Assembly (NCBI GenBank): GCA_900544725.1
Contig: UQWK01000006.1
Coordinates: 1-56,381, forward strand
DNA: 56,381 nt
Source of the DNA: an uncultured Collinsella sp.
GTDB lineage: Bacteria; Actinomycetota; Coriobacteriia; Coriobacteriales; Coriobacteriaceae
Direction: 5' to 3'
A program made the translations under genes and the position numbers. Below, in pieces: positions 26,233 to 34,862 of this stretch; within the stretch, counting starts at the first letter, position 1; every line of letters starts with the position of its first letter. Under the pieces are notes generated by a model. That model worked only from the letters and a program-made list of their open reading frames with translations, made no database searches and was not told the DNA's origin.

Positions 26233-26571
26233 CTACACCGCGGCGGGGCCGTGTTCGCCGGTACGGATGCGGATGACTTCCTCGACCGGCTCGACCCAAA
26301 TCTTGCCGTCTCCAACGGCACCGGTGCGAGCAGCATTGCAGATGATGTCGACAATTCCGTCGACGTGCTCGTCGGCACAAATGAGCGTGAACTGCACCTT
26401 AGGGATCGTGTTGACAAGCAACTCGTTGCCGCGCACGTATTCCTTCCAGCCATGCTGAGCGCCGCAGCCCTGCACTTGGTTGATAGTCATACCACGAACA
26501 TCAGCAGCAAACAGCGCGTCTTTGAGAACCTCAAGCTTTTCCTGGCGCACGATAGCCGTGATCTTTTTCAT
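26233..26571 (-). CDS. glnB: PII nitrogen regulatory protein
   Basis: This 112-residue PII-family protein senses 2-oxoglutarate and ATP/ADP and, next to amt, should be of the GlnK type that plugs the ammonium channel. The family ends are intact (MKKITAIVR and VGDGKIWVEPVEEVIRIRTGE). In the T-loop, RGNELL replaces RGAEYM of E. coli GlnB, so Tyr51, the uridylylation/adenylylation site, is Leu. Control by covalent modification is therefore unlikely at that residue. It lies 48 bp downstream of amt on the same strand. Confidence 0.95.
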   Translation of the reverse strand: MKKITAIVRQEKLEVLKDALFAADVRGMTINQVQGCGAQHGWKEYVRGNELLVNTIPKVQFTLICADEHVDGIVDIICNAARTGAVGDGKIWVEPVEEVIRIRTGEHGPAAV

Positions 26572-26619
26572 AATGAATTCCTCTCTTAAAGAGTTGGTCT
26601 GACAGAACGTTAGAAACCG

Positions 26620-27897
26620 CTAGTCCAGACCACTAAACGAAGGATACGCGCTCTCGCCGTGCTGACTCGCATCCAGGCCCAGCGCCTCGTCGGCCTCGTC
26701 CACACGCAGGCTGCCATGGAACAGCGCCTTGACCACCGCGGCGATCACCAAATCGAGCACCAGCACAATAGCGACCGTCACGACAATGCCCAAGATCTGC
26801 GAGATGAGCAGCGAGACATCGCCCGTGTAGAACAGGCCGCCCTTACCGGTCCACGAGAGCTCCGGCACGCAGAACAGGCCCGTGAGCACGCCGCCCAAGA
26901 TGCCGCCAATGCCGTGGCAGCCAAACGCGTCGAGCGCATCGTCGTAGCCAAACTTGGTCTTGAGATGGCTAATGGCCAAGTAACAGACGGGCGATACAAT
27001 CAAACCCATAACCAGCGCTGCCCACGGCTCGACAAAGCCCGCACCGGGCGTGACCACCACGAGGCCCGCGACCAGACCGGTGCTGGCACCCACCAGCGTG
27101 GGGCGACCGGTGTGCACGCGCTCGACAGCAAGCCACGAGACCATGCCCGCTGCGCTGGCCGTCACGGTGTTGAGGATGGCGAGTGCCGCCACGGCATCGG
27201 CCTTAAACTCGCTGCCGCCGTTAAAGCCAAACCAGCCAAACCAAAGCAGCCCGGCGCCCAGCGCCACAAACGGCACGTTATGCGGACGGTAGCTCACCAT
27301 GCCAAAGCCACGACGGCGGCCGAGCATTAAGCAAAGGATCAGGCCCGTCAGGCCGGACGAAATGTGTACCACGTCGCCGCCGGCAAAGTCGAGCGCGCCG
27401 ATAATGTCGCCGATAAAGGAACCCTCGCCGCCCCAGACCATGTGGGCGAGTGGCGCATAGACCACGAGCAGCCAAATGCCCAGGAAGGCCGTCATAGCAC
27501 CAAACTTAACGCGACCGGCCAGGCTACCCGTGACGATAGCGGCAGTGATCATGGCAAACGCCATCTGGAAAGCGATGTTGATGATCTCCGGGTAAACGGC
27601 GCCGTCCGACGCGGTGCCCTCAACCGCCTGCAGCACCTGATTGAGCACCGGCAGGCACAGCAGCTGGTCAACGCCTCCAATAAACGGACTCGAGCCGTCA
27701 CCGCCGTAGGCCAGCGACCAACCGGCAACAATCCACAGCACACCGACCAGGCCAATGGCGCCAAAGCACATGAGCATGGTGTTGATGACATTTTTGCGCC
27801 TGGACAGGCCGCCATAGAAAAACGCCAGGCCCGGTGTCATTAAAAACACGAGCATGGTGCAGATGAGCATAAACGTTGTCGACCCCGTATCGTACAT
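26620..27897 (-). CDS. amt: Ammonium transporter
   Basis: Amt channels move ammonium through the membrane as trimers. The start MYDTGSTTFM (425 residues) was chosen for the AAGGGAG site; the open frame continues upstream without support. Eleven helices are expected. The twin pore histidines are present in VHISSGLTG and DAFGCHGIGG, and the signature FGWFGFNGGSEF is intact. The gene forms an amt-PII pair, the standard arrangement for nitrogen-regulated ammonium uptake. About 200 bp upstream lack a gene and should hold the promoter. Confidence 0.97.
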   Translation of the reverse strand: MYDTGSTTFMLICTMLVFLMTPGLAFFYGGLSRRKNVINTMLMCFGAIGLVGVLWIVAGWSLAYGGDGSSPFIGGVDQLLCLPVLNQVLQAVEGTASDGAVYPEIINIAFQMAFAMITAAIVTGSLAGRVKFGAMTAFLGIWLLVVYAPLAHMVWGGEGSFIGDIIGALDFAGGDVVHISSGLTGLILCLMLGRRRGFGMVSYRPHNVPFVALGAGLLWFGWFGFNGGSEFKADAVAALAILNTVTASAAGMVSWLAVERVHTGRPTLVGASTGLVAGLVVVTPGAGFVEPWAALVMGLIVSPVCYLAISHLKTKFGYDDALDAFGCHGIGGILGGVLTGLFCVPELSWTGKGGLFYTGDVSLLISQILGIVVTVAIVLVLDLVIAAVVKALFHGSLRVDEADEALGLDASQHGESAYPSFSGLD

Positions 27898-28095
27898 TCG
27901 CTCTCCCTTGATCGCGTGGACGTTGTCGGCGCCCATAATGCGGCCGAGAGGTAACTGGTGTAGAGCAGATACGGCGTTGTTAAACGCTGCGTTGTCGAAT
28001 GGAAACGGTGCCGCAATCTTGGAAACGGCGCGGCAACGGGCGCGAAACGAACGGGAAACGTGGGGGCGAGGAAGCCGCGGGCGCACCCGCCCCAC

Positions 28096-29115
28096 CTAGC
28101 GGCGAAACAGCTCGCGGGCGCGGTCGCGGAGATTGGTGGCTCGAATGACGCCTTCGTAGTGGTTGATGCGCAGACGTGGGAAGGCATTAAAGAAACGCAG
28201 GTCGCGGCGGCTGAGCGACACGCTCGGCACCGGACGGCTCGCGCGTTTGCCGGCGCGGCGGCGGCCGAGCGACGGGCGAGGCATGCTCGGTGCGGCATCG
28301 GCCACGCGGCGGGCGGCAAGCGCCAGGCCGCGAGCACCATCCGAGATAAACGTCGGCACCGAAGCCTTCTCACGAAGGGCATCGAGCGTCGCGTCGCCCA
28401 ACTCGGCCAGCCACGCGTTAACGGCACGGCTGCGGATATGCGTCTGAGCCACCGAGTCGATTGCCGATTCGGGAATACGTTCGAGCATGGAGTCGGACGC
28501 ATCGGCAAGCGACTCGTTGATACGGTCGGCAAGGTCGGCCCGGACGCGCTCCAGCTGATCGGACAGACGCCGCCAGCTCGCCAACGAGCACACCGCGTCA
28601 ACCATCATCGCGACCGCGACGATAAAGGCAGACAGCCGCACAATCAGCACCGGCAGATGGCCAAGCAGCCCCAGCAATGCCGGCTCCACTAAACGGCAAA
28701 TGCACAACGCACCCAGGCCAAACGCGCAGGCCCAGTACAGACAGATGCGTCCGTGCAGGTTAAACGGCAGGTGCGAGTAATCCCAAAAGCGTGCGCCTGT
28801 TGTCTTTTCCAACAAAAGGCCCACGCTGTACTCGATTACGCTGCATACAAGCGCCGCGGCGACAAACTGGCCCGAGGCATCCGGAATCCCACGCAGCAAA
28901 AGCCAGCAGGCTATGCCGCCCACACCATAGATGGGGCAGCACGGCCCCAGCAAAAAGCCGCTGTTGGCAAAGCGTCCGTGGTTGAGCATGGCGCAGACTG
29001 TCGATTCCCATGCCCAGCCGCAAAACCCGTAAAAGGCAAACGAGAGCACCAGTGCCGAGAGTGGGCAGGCGGCAAGCGTCGCGCCGCCAAATGTCATGTC
29101 GATCGCGGTCCCCAC
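28096..29115 (-). CDS. CmpB-like putative ABC transporter permease
   Basis: The 339-residue protein has five to six N-terminal helices with the PF06541 (ABC_trans_CmpB) hallmarks SFAFYGFCGWAWESTVCA, NSGFLLGPCCPIYGVGG and EKTTGARFWDYS. A long basic cytoplasmic C-terminus (about 190-339) follows. Despite the family name no transport activity is established. A GTG start with GGAGAGGG upstream is used. The gene begins 3 bp after the HD-domain gene, so they are cotranscribed. Confidence 0.88.
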   Translation of the reverse strand: MGTAIDMTFGGATLAACPLSALVLSFAFYGFCGWAWESTVCAMLNHGRFANSGFLLGPCCPIYGVGGIACWLLLRGIPDASGQFVAAALVCSVIEYSVGLLLEKTTGARFWDYSHLPFNLHGRICLYWACAFGLGALCICRLVEPALLGLLGHLPVLIVRLSAFIVAVAMMVDAVCSLASWRRLSDQLERVRADLADRINESLADASDSMLERIPESAIDSVAQTHIRSRAVNAWLAELGDATLDALREKASVPTFISDGARGLALAARRVADAAPSMPRPSLGRRRAGKRASRPVPSVSLSRRDLRFFNAFPRLRINHYEGVIRATNLRDRARELFRR

Positions 29116-29118
29116 CGT

Positions 29119-29655
29119 CTACCCTCTCCTCTTCTCGCTCGATTCGCTGCTCACGCCATCGTCTGCCTCGTCCTTGCGCGGCAGACGGCCGGCGACCGTC
29201 TCGCGCAGCGCGCACCATTTATCCGCCAGGCACACAATCCAAGCCTCACGACACGTCGGCGGCACCGGCACCAGCGGAAACATATGCCGCACGATGATAT
29301 TCCGCTCGCGCGACGTCAGCTCAAAATCTTCTTCGGCACGCGCTAGGGCAAAAAACGGGTGGCGAAAGCCATGCAGCCGATGGCTTGGATCGGAATCGTG
29401 CCAGTCATAGAGAAAGTAATCGTGCAGCAGGGCCCCGCGCAGCAACGAGGCGCGGTCAACCGAGACACCGACGCGGCCCAAGCGCTCGGCAAAGGACAGA
29501 CTTGCCCGCGCCACCGAGGTCACATGCGTATACACCGTCACATCGCCATGCTGGATAAACTCGCGCGTCAGGTCCAAACGCCCCGCTTGGGCCAGCCGGC
29601 GGGCAGCACGGTCGACTTCGCGCGCGATCTTCTCGGCACGAGCGGTTTTGGACAT
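29119..29655 (-). CDS. HD-domain phosphohydrolase-like protein
   Basis: The 178-residue protein starts at the ATG following GGAGG (MSKTARAEK). The HD metal ligands are His44 (VYTHVTSVA), His78-Asp79 (LLHDYFLYDWH) and a late Asp (CLADKWCAL), with RHMFPLVP in between. Such stand-alone HD proteins often act on nucleotides or phosphate esters; the substrate is unknown. It is the first gene of a pair with the CmpB-like protein. Confidence 0.85.
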   Translation of the reverse strand: MSKTARAEKIAREVDRAARRLAQAGRLDLTREFIQHGDVTVYTHVTSVARASLSFAERLGRVGVSVDRASLLRGALLHDYFLYDWHDSDPSHRLHGFRHPFFALARAEEDFELTSRERNIIVRHMFPLVPVPPTCREAWIVCLADKWCALRETVAGRLPRKDEADDGVSSESSEKRRG

Positions 29656-29883
29656 GCGGCCTCCTTCCAGTGGCTCACGGCGACAAGCCACAGCCTGTGC
29701 ACAATCGATAAAAACATCATGGAACACATCAGTATGGCATCGGACAAAACGTTTTGCCCCACCAGTTGGCGAATTACCGCGCCGCCGTCACATATCAAAC
29801 GCCAAAATGTGCGAGACTGTCTTGTGCAATTGTGCCGGCCGAGGGAGCGCCGGCGCACGATTCGCATGGAGTAACCCACAACG

Positions 29884-31665
29884 ATGCTGCTTACGCAAAC
29901 GACAACGCCCGAGGACGTCAAGGCTCTCGACCGCGCCGAGCTTCCGCTGCTCTGCGGCGAGATCCGTCAGGCAATCCTCGAAAGCTCCGCCGCCGTCGGC
30001 GGGCACGTTGCCCCCAACTTGGGCGTCGTTGAGCTTACGGTTGCGCTTCATCGCGTGTTTAACTCCCCCATCGACAAGATTGTCTTTGACGTTTCGCACC
30101 AGACCTACGCCCACAAGGCGCTGACCGGGCGCGCGTACACTTATATCGATCCAGCACGCTATGGCGAGGCTTCCGGCTTTGCCAATCCCGACGAGTCCGA
30201 GCACGACCTGTTTGCCATGGGCCATACCTCCACGTCGGTGAGCCTGGGCTGCGGCCTTGCCCACGCGCGTGACCTGGCGGGTGACGCGTACAACGTCATC
30301 ACCGTTATTGGCGACGGCTCGCTTTCGGGCGGCCTGGCGTTTGAGGGCTTTAACAATGCCGCCGAGCTCGACAGCAACCTGATCATCGTCGTCAATGACA
30401 ACGACCAGTCCATCGCCGAAAACCACGGTGGCCTGTATCGCAATCTGGCCGAGCTGCGCGCCAGCAACGGCACCTGTGAACGCAACGTTTTCCGCGCGAT
30501 GGGGCTCGATTACCGCTATCTGGACGCCGGTAACGATGTGTTGGCCCTGGTCGACGCGCTGCAGGGACTGCGCAATATCGATCATCCCATCGTGCTGCAC
30601 GTCTCCACCGCCAAGGGCAAGGGCTTTGAGCCGGCCCAGAGCGACCCCGAGCGCTGGCATCACGTTGGTCCGTTTGACATGGCGACTGGGCGCAAGCTCT
30701 GCCCGGGCCATCCAAGCGAGCCTGCGCCGCGCACCTATGCCGACATTACGGGCGAGGCGCTCAGCGCCGCCATCGAGCGCGATCCGCAGGTCGTGGGCAT
30801 CACGGCCGCCACGCCCTACATCATGGGCTTTACACCCGAGCTTCGCGCTGCCGCCGGCAAACAGTTCGTCGATGTGGGCATTGCCGAGGAGCACGCCGTA
30901 ACCTTTGCCACCGCGCTTGCGCGCTCGGGCGCCAAGCCAGTCTTTGGTGTGTACGGCACGTTTTTGCAGCGCGCCTACGACGAGCTGTGGCACGACCTGT
31001 GCCTCAACGATGCCCCCGCAACCATCTTGGTGTTTGGCGCGTCGATCTTTGGCACCACATCCGAGACCCACCTCTCGTTCTTCGATATTTCCATGCTGGG
31101 CGCTCTTCCCAACATGCGCTACTTAGCGCCGGCCTGCATGGAGGAATACCTGTCCATGCTGAGCTGGTCGCTCGACCACCGCGAGCATCCCGCGGCGATC
31201 CGCGTACCGGGCATTGGCCTGGTAAGCCGCCCCGATCTGGCGCCCGCCGAAGACACCGACTACAGCGCCGTTCGCTACAACGTGGTGCGTCAGGGCCGCG
31301 ACGTTGCCGTACTCGCGCTCGGCGATTTCTTTGAGCTGGGCGAACGCGTGGCAAACCGCTTGGCTGCCGAGTACGGCATCGAGGCCACGCTCGTCAACCC
31401 GCGCTTTGCAACCGAGCTCGACCGCGAGTTCCTCGACAGCCTTGCCGCCGAGCATCGCGTTGTCGTCACCCTCGAGGACGGCATCTTGGACGGCGGCTGG
31501 GGCGAGCGTGTCGCGTGCTACCTGGCCTGCACGCCGTTGCGCACGCGCACCTTCGGCATCGCCAAGGGTTTCCCCGACCGCTACGACCCCAACGAACTGC
31601 TCGCGCAGAACGGCATGACGGTCGAGAACATGGCCGCCGAAACCGTGAGACTGCTCAACGAGTAA
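29884..31665 (+). CDS. dxs: 1-deoxy-D-xylulose-5-phosphate synthase-like enzyme
   Basis: DXS joins pyruvate and glyceraldehyde 3-phosphate with thiamine diphosphate (ThDP), feeding the MEP isoprenoid route. This 593-residue protein has the ThDP motif GDGSLSGG(x)AFEGFNN(x23)ND, the His49 equivalent (GGHVAPNLG) and the catalytic Glu (IAEEHAVTFA). It departs from E. coli DXS at positions that bind the GAP phosphate: Arg420 and Arg478 equivalents are Gly (GASIFGTT, VPGIG), and Asp427 is Thr. It is also about 27 residues shorter. It may be a divergent DXS or a relative with another acceptor. It is a single gene with its own terminator. Confidence 0.75.
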   Translation: MLLTQTTTPEDVKALDRAELPLLCGEIRQAILESSAAVGGHVAPNLGVVELTVALHRVFNSPIDKIVFDVSHQTYAHKALTGRAYTYIDPARYGEASGFANPDESEHDLFAMGHTSTSVSLGCGLAHARDLAGDAYNVITVIGDGSLSGGLAFEGFNNAAELDSNLIIVVNDNDQSIAENHGGLYRNLAELRASNGTCERNVFRAMGLDYRYLDAGNDVLALVDALQGLRNIDHPIVLHVSTAKGKGFEPAQSDPERWHHVGPFDMATGRKLCPGHPSEPAPRTYADITGEALSAAIERDPQVVGITAATPYIMGFTPELRAAAGKQFVDVGIAEEHAVTFATALARSGAKPVFGVYGTFLQRAYDELWHDLCLNDAPATILVFGASIFGTTSETHLSFFDISMLGALPNMRYLAPACMEEYLSMLSWSLDHREHPAAIRVPGIGLVSRPDLAPAEDTDYSAVRYNVVRQGRDVAVLALGDFFELGERVANRLAAEYGIEATLVNPRFATELDREFLDSLAAEHRVVVTLEDGILDGGWGERVACYLACTPLRTRTFGIAKGFPDRYDPNELLAQNGMTVENMAAETVRLLNE

Positions 31666-31666
31666 G

Positions 31667-31706
31667 AAAACCTCCGCAAGGGAAGCACCCTCGCGGAGGT
31701 TTTTGT
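31667..31706 (+). terminator. Terminator of the DXS-like gene
   Basis: Arms AACCTCCGC/GCGGAGGTT with a 15-nt loop are followed by TTTTTGTTTTC, directly after the stop codon. Confidence 0.9.
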
Positions 31707-31722
31707 TTTCACAGCTCAATTA

Positions 31723-32020
31723 TCTCAATCTGTAACATCTAGGGCCCGAATTCCCGTCTAACTGTTACAGATCGAGACAAGACGTCTTAGTCCCTGACCT
31801 TTGTCTCAATCTGTAACAGATAGAGACCTTTTGTCCGTCTAACTGTTACAGATCGAGACATTCGAATTCCCCTAAGAATAAAATCTCGATCTGTAACAGT
31901 AAGAACCCATTTCCTCGTCTACCTGTTATAAATTGAGACATTCGAATTCCCCTGAAGAGAAAATCTCAATCTGTAACAGTTGCTCGGCAAAAATGGCTGC
32001 AGATGTTACAGATTGAGACA
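31723..32020. repeat. Array of eight alternating 16-bp palindromic sites
   Basis: Copies of TCTCAATCTGTAACAG lie at 31723, 31804, 31884 and 31964 in plus orientation. Inverted copies (CTGTTACAGATCGAGA and variants) start near 31762, 31843, 31923 and 32003. Each inverted copy starts 39 bp after its partner and pairs repeat every 80-81 bp. Units 3 and 4 also share the spacer ATTCGAATTCCCCT. Each pair could form a hairpin with a 15-16-bp stem. The array fills the 537-bp gap between the DXS-like gene and the importer operon, about 110 bp upstream of the operon's promoter. No open reading frame here is credible. Confidence 0.9.
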
Positions 32021-32048
32021 AAACAGTAAGGCATGCCGCCACATCGGC

Positions 32049-32088
32049 CAGAACCACCACAAAGGTGCCTGTCCCTTTATGGTAGGTA
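32049..32088. repeat. REP-like CCTGTCCC element 5
   Basis: The sequence AGAACCACCACAAAGG is followed by TGCCTGTCCC and then CTTTATGGTAGGT. It is nearly the same as element 3 at 8983, but the 3' arm has changed. Confidence 0.7.
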
Positions 32089-32129
32089 GAATAACCCATA
32101 AGGTAAGTATGTTTCTGAGTTATTTCGTG

Positions 32130-32159
32130 TTGACCCATTTGAGCGGGATAGGGTATAAC
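32130..32159 (+). promoter_or_regulatory. Promoter of the amino-acid importer operon
   Basis: TTGACC (32130-32135) and TATAAC (32154-32159) are separated by 18 bp, a near-consensus housekeeping promoter 43 bp before the ATG of the substrate-binding protein gene. Confidence 0.75.
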
Positions 32160-32202
32160 TCTACTCAACCGCTAGGGATTTTTTTGAGAAAGGTGTTCTA
32201 CC

Positions 32203-33198
32203 ATGAGCAAGAACCTCTCCCAGCAGGTCGTTCTCGACCGCCGCGGCTTTGTCGCCGCCACCTTCGCAACCGTCGCCGGCCTTGGTCTTGCCGGCTGCTC
32301 CGACACCAGCGCCGAGGCCGACAAGGGTTCCGCCACCGGCTCTTCCAAGAGCTCCGAGGATACCGAGGCTTCCACCACGCTCGATGCCAAGGCATTCGAC
32401 AAGCTCGTCGACAACGGTCCCAAGGCCGATGACGATGCCATCGCCGCCAGCACCTGGGCTACCGCCGTCAAGGACGCCGGTGTCTTTGAGATCGGTGGCG
32501 TTCAGACCTCCACGCTCTTCTCCCTCCTCAACGAGAAAGACGGTCAGACCCGCGGCTTCGACGCCGGTATCGCGCAGCTTCTGTCCAACTACATCCTGGG
32601 CGAGGACAAGGTCGAGATCACCCAGGTGACCTCGGACACGCGCGAGTCCGTCCTGCAGAACGGCCAGGTCGACGCTGTCTTTGCCACCTACACCATCACT
32701 GACGAGCGCAAGAAGCTCGTCTCCTTCGCCGGTCCCTACTACTACACCCAGCAGGCCATCCTGGTGCTCGCCGATAACGACGACATCAAGAGCGTCGACG
32801 ACCTGGCCGACAAGAACGTCGCCGTCCAGTCCGGCTCCAACGGCCCCGCCATCCTGGAGGAGTTCGCCCCCAAGGCCAGCCAGCAGGAGTTCAAGACCGA
32901 CGAGGAGGCCCGCCAGGCACTCCAGCAGGGTCGCGTTGACGCCTACGTCATCGATAACAACATGCAGCAGAGCGCCCTGGTCCGCGAGCCCGGTAAGTAC
33001 AAGATCGCCGGCAAGCCCTTCGGCAGCAAGGAGCCCTACGGCATCGGCCTGCCGCTCGATTCCGACGGTGTCGCCTTTGTCAACGACTTCCTTAAGAAGA
33101 TCGAGGATGACGGCACCTGGACCGAGCTGTGGCAGATCTGCATCGGTGACCGTACAGGCGACACCAATGTTCCCGAGCTGCCCGAGATCGGCGCCTAG
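32203..33198 (+). CDS. Polar amino-acid ABC importer, substrate-binding lipoprotein
   Basis: The 331-residue protein has a lipoprotein signal with lipobox LAGC (Cys32), preceded by DRRGFVAATFA, so export may use the Tat route as well as Sec. After a Ser/Asp-rich linker (33-60) comes a SBP_bac_3 domain (about 90-310) with VDAVFATYTITDERKKLVSF, typical of glutamate/glutamine-type binding proteins. The exact ligand is not determined. It heads a four-gene operon with two permeases and an ATPase, and depends on Lgt (9026) for anchoring. Confidence 0.93.
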   Translation: MSKNLSQQVVLDRRGFVAATFATVAGLGLAGCSDTSAEADKGSATGSSKSSEDTEASTTLDAKAFDKLVDNGPKADDDAIAASTWATAVKDAGVFEIGGVQTSTLFSLLNEKDGQTRGFDAGIAQLLSNYILGEDKVEITQVTSDTRESVLQNGQVDAVFATYTITDERKKLVSFAGPYYYTQQAILVLADNDDIKSVDDLADKNVAVQSGSNGPAILEEFAPKASQQEFKTDEEARQALQQGRVDAYVIDNNMQQSALVREPGKYKIAGKPFGSKEPYGIGLPLDSDGVAFVNDFLKKIEDDGTWTELWQICIGDRTGDTNVPELPEIGA

Positions 33199-33286
33199 GC
33201 AGCGAGCCTAGTAACGGCCGCTACGAAACCATACGGAAACGCACGATGCGCTTTATTGCGCTAAACTGTTTCCTCACTGAGTTGTC

Positions 33287-33315
33287 GGGGCTTCCGTACA
33301 CACGGGAGCCCCTTT
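33287..33315 (+). terminator. Hairpin between binding protein and permease genes
   Basis: Arms GGGGCTTCCGT/ACGGGAGCCCC with a 4-nt loop are followed by TTTCC. The short T run suggests partial termination or RNA protection, a common way to make more binding protein than permease. Confidence 0.6.
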
Positions 33316-33336
33316 CCTTACCGGCGGGAGGTCCGC

Positions 33337-33996
33337 ATGAGTCTCTCCGAGCTCTGGTCGCTCTATGGCCAGAACTATATCGACGCGCTGCTAGCAACCT
33401 GGGGCATGACGCTTGAGTCGTTTGCCATCGCCATGGTGCTGGCCGTCGCCGTCACCGTGATGCGCGTGTCGCCGCTCAAGCCGCTGCGCGTCTTTGGCGA
33501 CCTGTATGTCCAGGTCTTCCGTAACATCCCCGGCATCGCGCTGCTCATTATCGTCGTCTACGCGCTGCCGCCGCTCAAGGTCGTCCTGCCCTACCGCACC
33601 TGCGTCATCGTCGCCACAGTGCTCTTGGGTTCTGCCTTTGGCTCCGAGAACTTTATGAGCGGCATCAACACCGTCGGTGTCGGCCAGGTGGAAGCCGCCC
33701 GCTCGCTGGGCATGAGCTTCAGCCGTATCCTCGCCAAGATCGTGATTCCGCAGGCACTGCGCTCGAGCGTGCTGCCCATGACCAACCTCTTTATCGCCGT
33801 CATGCTCACCACCGCGCTCGGCAGCCAGGTGCCGCTTAAGCCGCAGGAGCTCACCGGCGTGGTGAGCTATATCAACACGCGCTCGCTCGGCGGCGTCGCC
33901 GCGTTCTTTATCTCGGCGCTCGGCTACCTGGGCACGGCCTTTGTGGTGAGCCACATTGGCAACTACATCGATAAGAAGGTGAGGATCCTCCGATGA
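33337..33996 (+). CDS. Polar amino-acid ABC importer permease 1
   Basis: The 219-residue HisM/GlnP-type permease has about five helices and the EAA loop (GQVEAARSLGMSFSRILAKIVIPQA) that contacts the ATPase. It begins after GGGAGG and ends overlapping the next permease gene by 4 bp (ATGA), so the two are translationally coupled. The pair would form the membrane pore of the importer. Confidence 0.95.
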   Translation: MSLSELWSLYGQNYIDALLATWGMTLESFAIAMVLAVAVTVMRVSPLKPLRVFGDLYVQVFRNIPGIALLIIVVYALPPLKVVLPYRTCVIVATVLLGSAFGSENFMSGINTVGVGQVEAARSLGMSFSRILAKIVIPQALRSSVLPMTNLFIAVMLTTALGSQVPLKPQELTGVVSYINTRSLGGVAAFFISALGYLGTAFVVSHIGNYIDKKVRILR

Positions 33997-34826
33997 GCAA
34001 GCACCCCACCTCCGCGCTCACCATGCGCGATGCGCTCTACGAGGCTCCCGGCCCCAAGATGCGCACCAAGATTCGCATCGGCACCGCCATCTCGCTTGTT
34101 GCCGTCGCCGCACTCGTCGTCCTGGTACTGCAGCGCTTTTATGTGACCGGCCAGCTTTCGGTCCACTATTGGTATTTCTTTACGCACCTCACCACCTGGA
34201 AGTTCTTGCTTGCCGGCTTTGAGGGCACCGTTAAAGTCGCACTCACCGCCGGCGTCATCGCGCTGGTGCTAGGCTTAGGCCTTATGCTCGGCCGCACCAG
34301 CGGCATCAAGCCGCTGCAGCTGGTCTGCCGCGTGCTCACCGATTTCTTCCGCGGCGTGCCGAGCCTTCTGTTCATCTACTTCTTCTTTTTGGTGCTGCCT
34401 CAGTACAAGATTTCGCTGCCGTCGTTTTGGATGCTCACGCTCCCTGTCGCGCTCGCTGCGGCCGGCGTACTTGCCGAGATCTTTCGCGCCGGCGTCAATG
34501 CCGTGCCGCGCGGCCAGGTCGAGGCGGCCCAGGCGCTCGGTCTCTCCAAAGCTAAAATCACCTTTAAAATCGTGTTGCCGCAGGCGATTCGATTTATCAT
34601 TCCGTCGTTGATTTCGCAGCTCGTGGTCGTAGTCAAAGACACCACCGTCGCCTATGTGGTGAGCTACCCCGACCTCATGCAAAATGCCCGCGTGCTCATT
34701 ACCAACTATGATGCACTCGTATCGGTCTACTTGGTGATCGCGGTCATCTACATCCTCATCAACGTCGCGATTAACAAGGCCGCTGTCTATGTTTCGCACA
34801 AGACCGGCGCGACCATCATCCGCTAA
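33993..34826 (+). CDS. Polar amino-acid ABC importer permease 2
   Basis: The 277-residue permease has a cytoplasmic N-terminal stretch of about 28 residues and five to six helices. Its EAA loop is GQVEAAQALGLSKAKITFKI. It overlaps the first permease gene by 4 bp and lies 36 bp before the ATPase gene. The longer N-terminus distinguishes it from permease 1, as is usual in GluC/GluD-like pairs. Confidence 0.95.
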   Translation: MSKHPTSALTMRDALYEAPGPKMRTKIRIGTAISLVAVAALVVLVLQRFYVTGQLSVHYWYFFTHLTTWKFLLAGFEGTVKVALTAGVIALVLGLGLMLGRTSGIKPLQLVCRVLTDFFRGVPSLLFIYFFFLVLPQYKISLPSFWMLTLPVALAAAGVLAEIFRAGVNAVPRGQVEAAQALGLSKAKITFKIVLPQAIRFIIPSLISQLVVVVKDTTVAYVVSYPDLMQNARVLITNYDALVSVYLVIAVIYILINVAINKAAVYVSHKTGATIIR

Positions 34827-34862
34827 CGCTTTACCATTTCGAGTCATAAGGAGCCAAGCACC

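Noticed and set aside
31723..32020. CRISPR array
   Set aside because: The repeated unit alternates in orientation, spacers are partly repeated themselves, and no cas gene is present.
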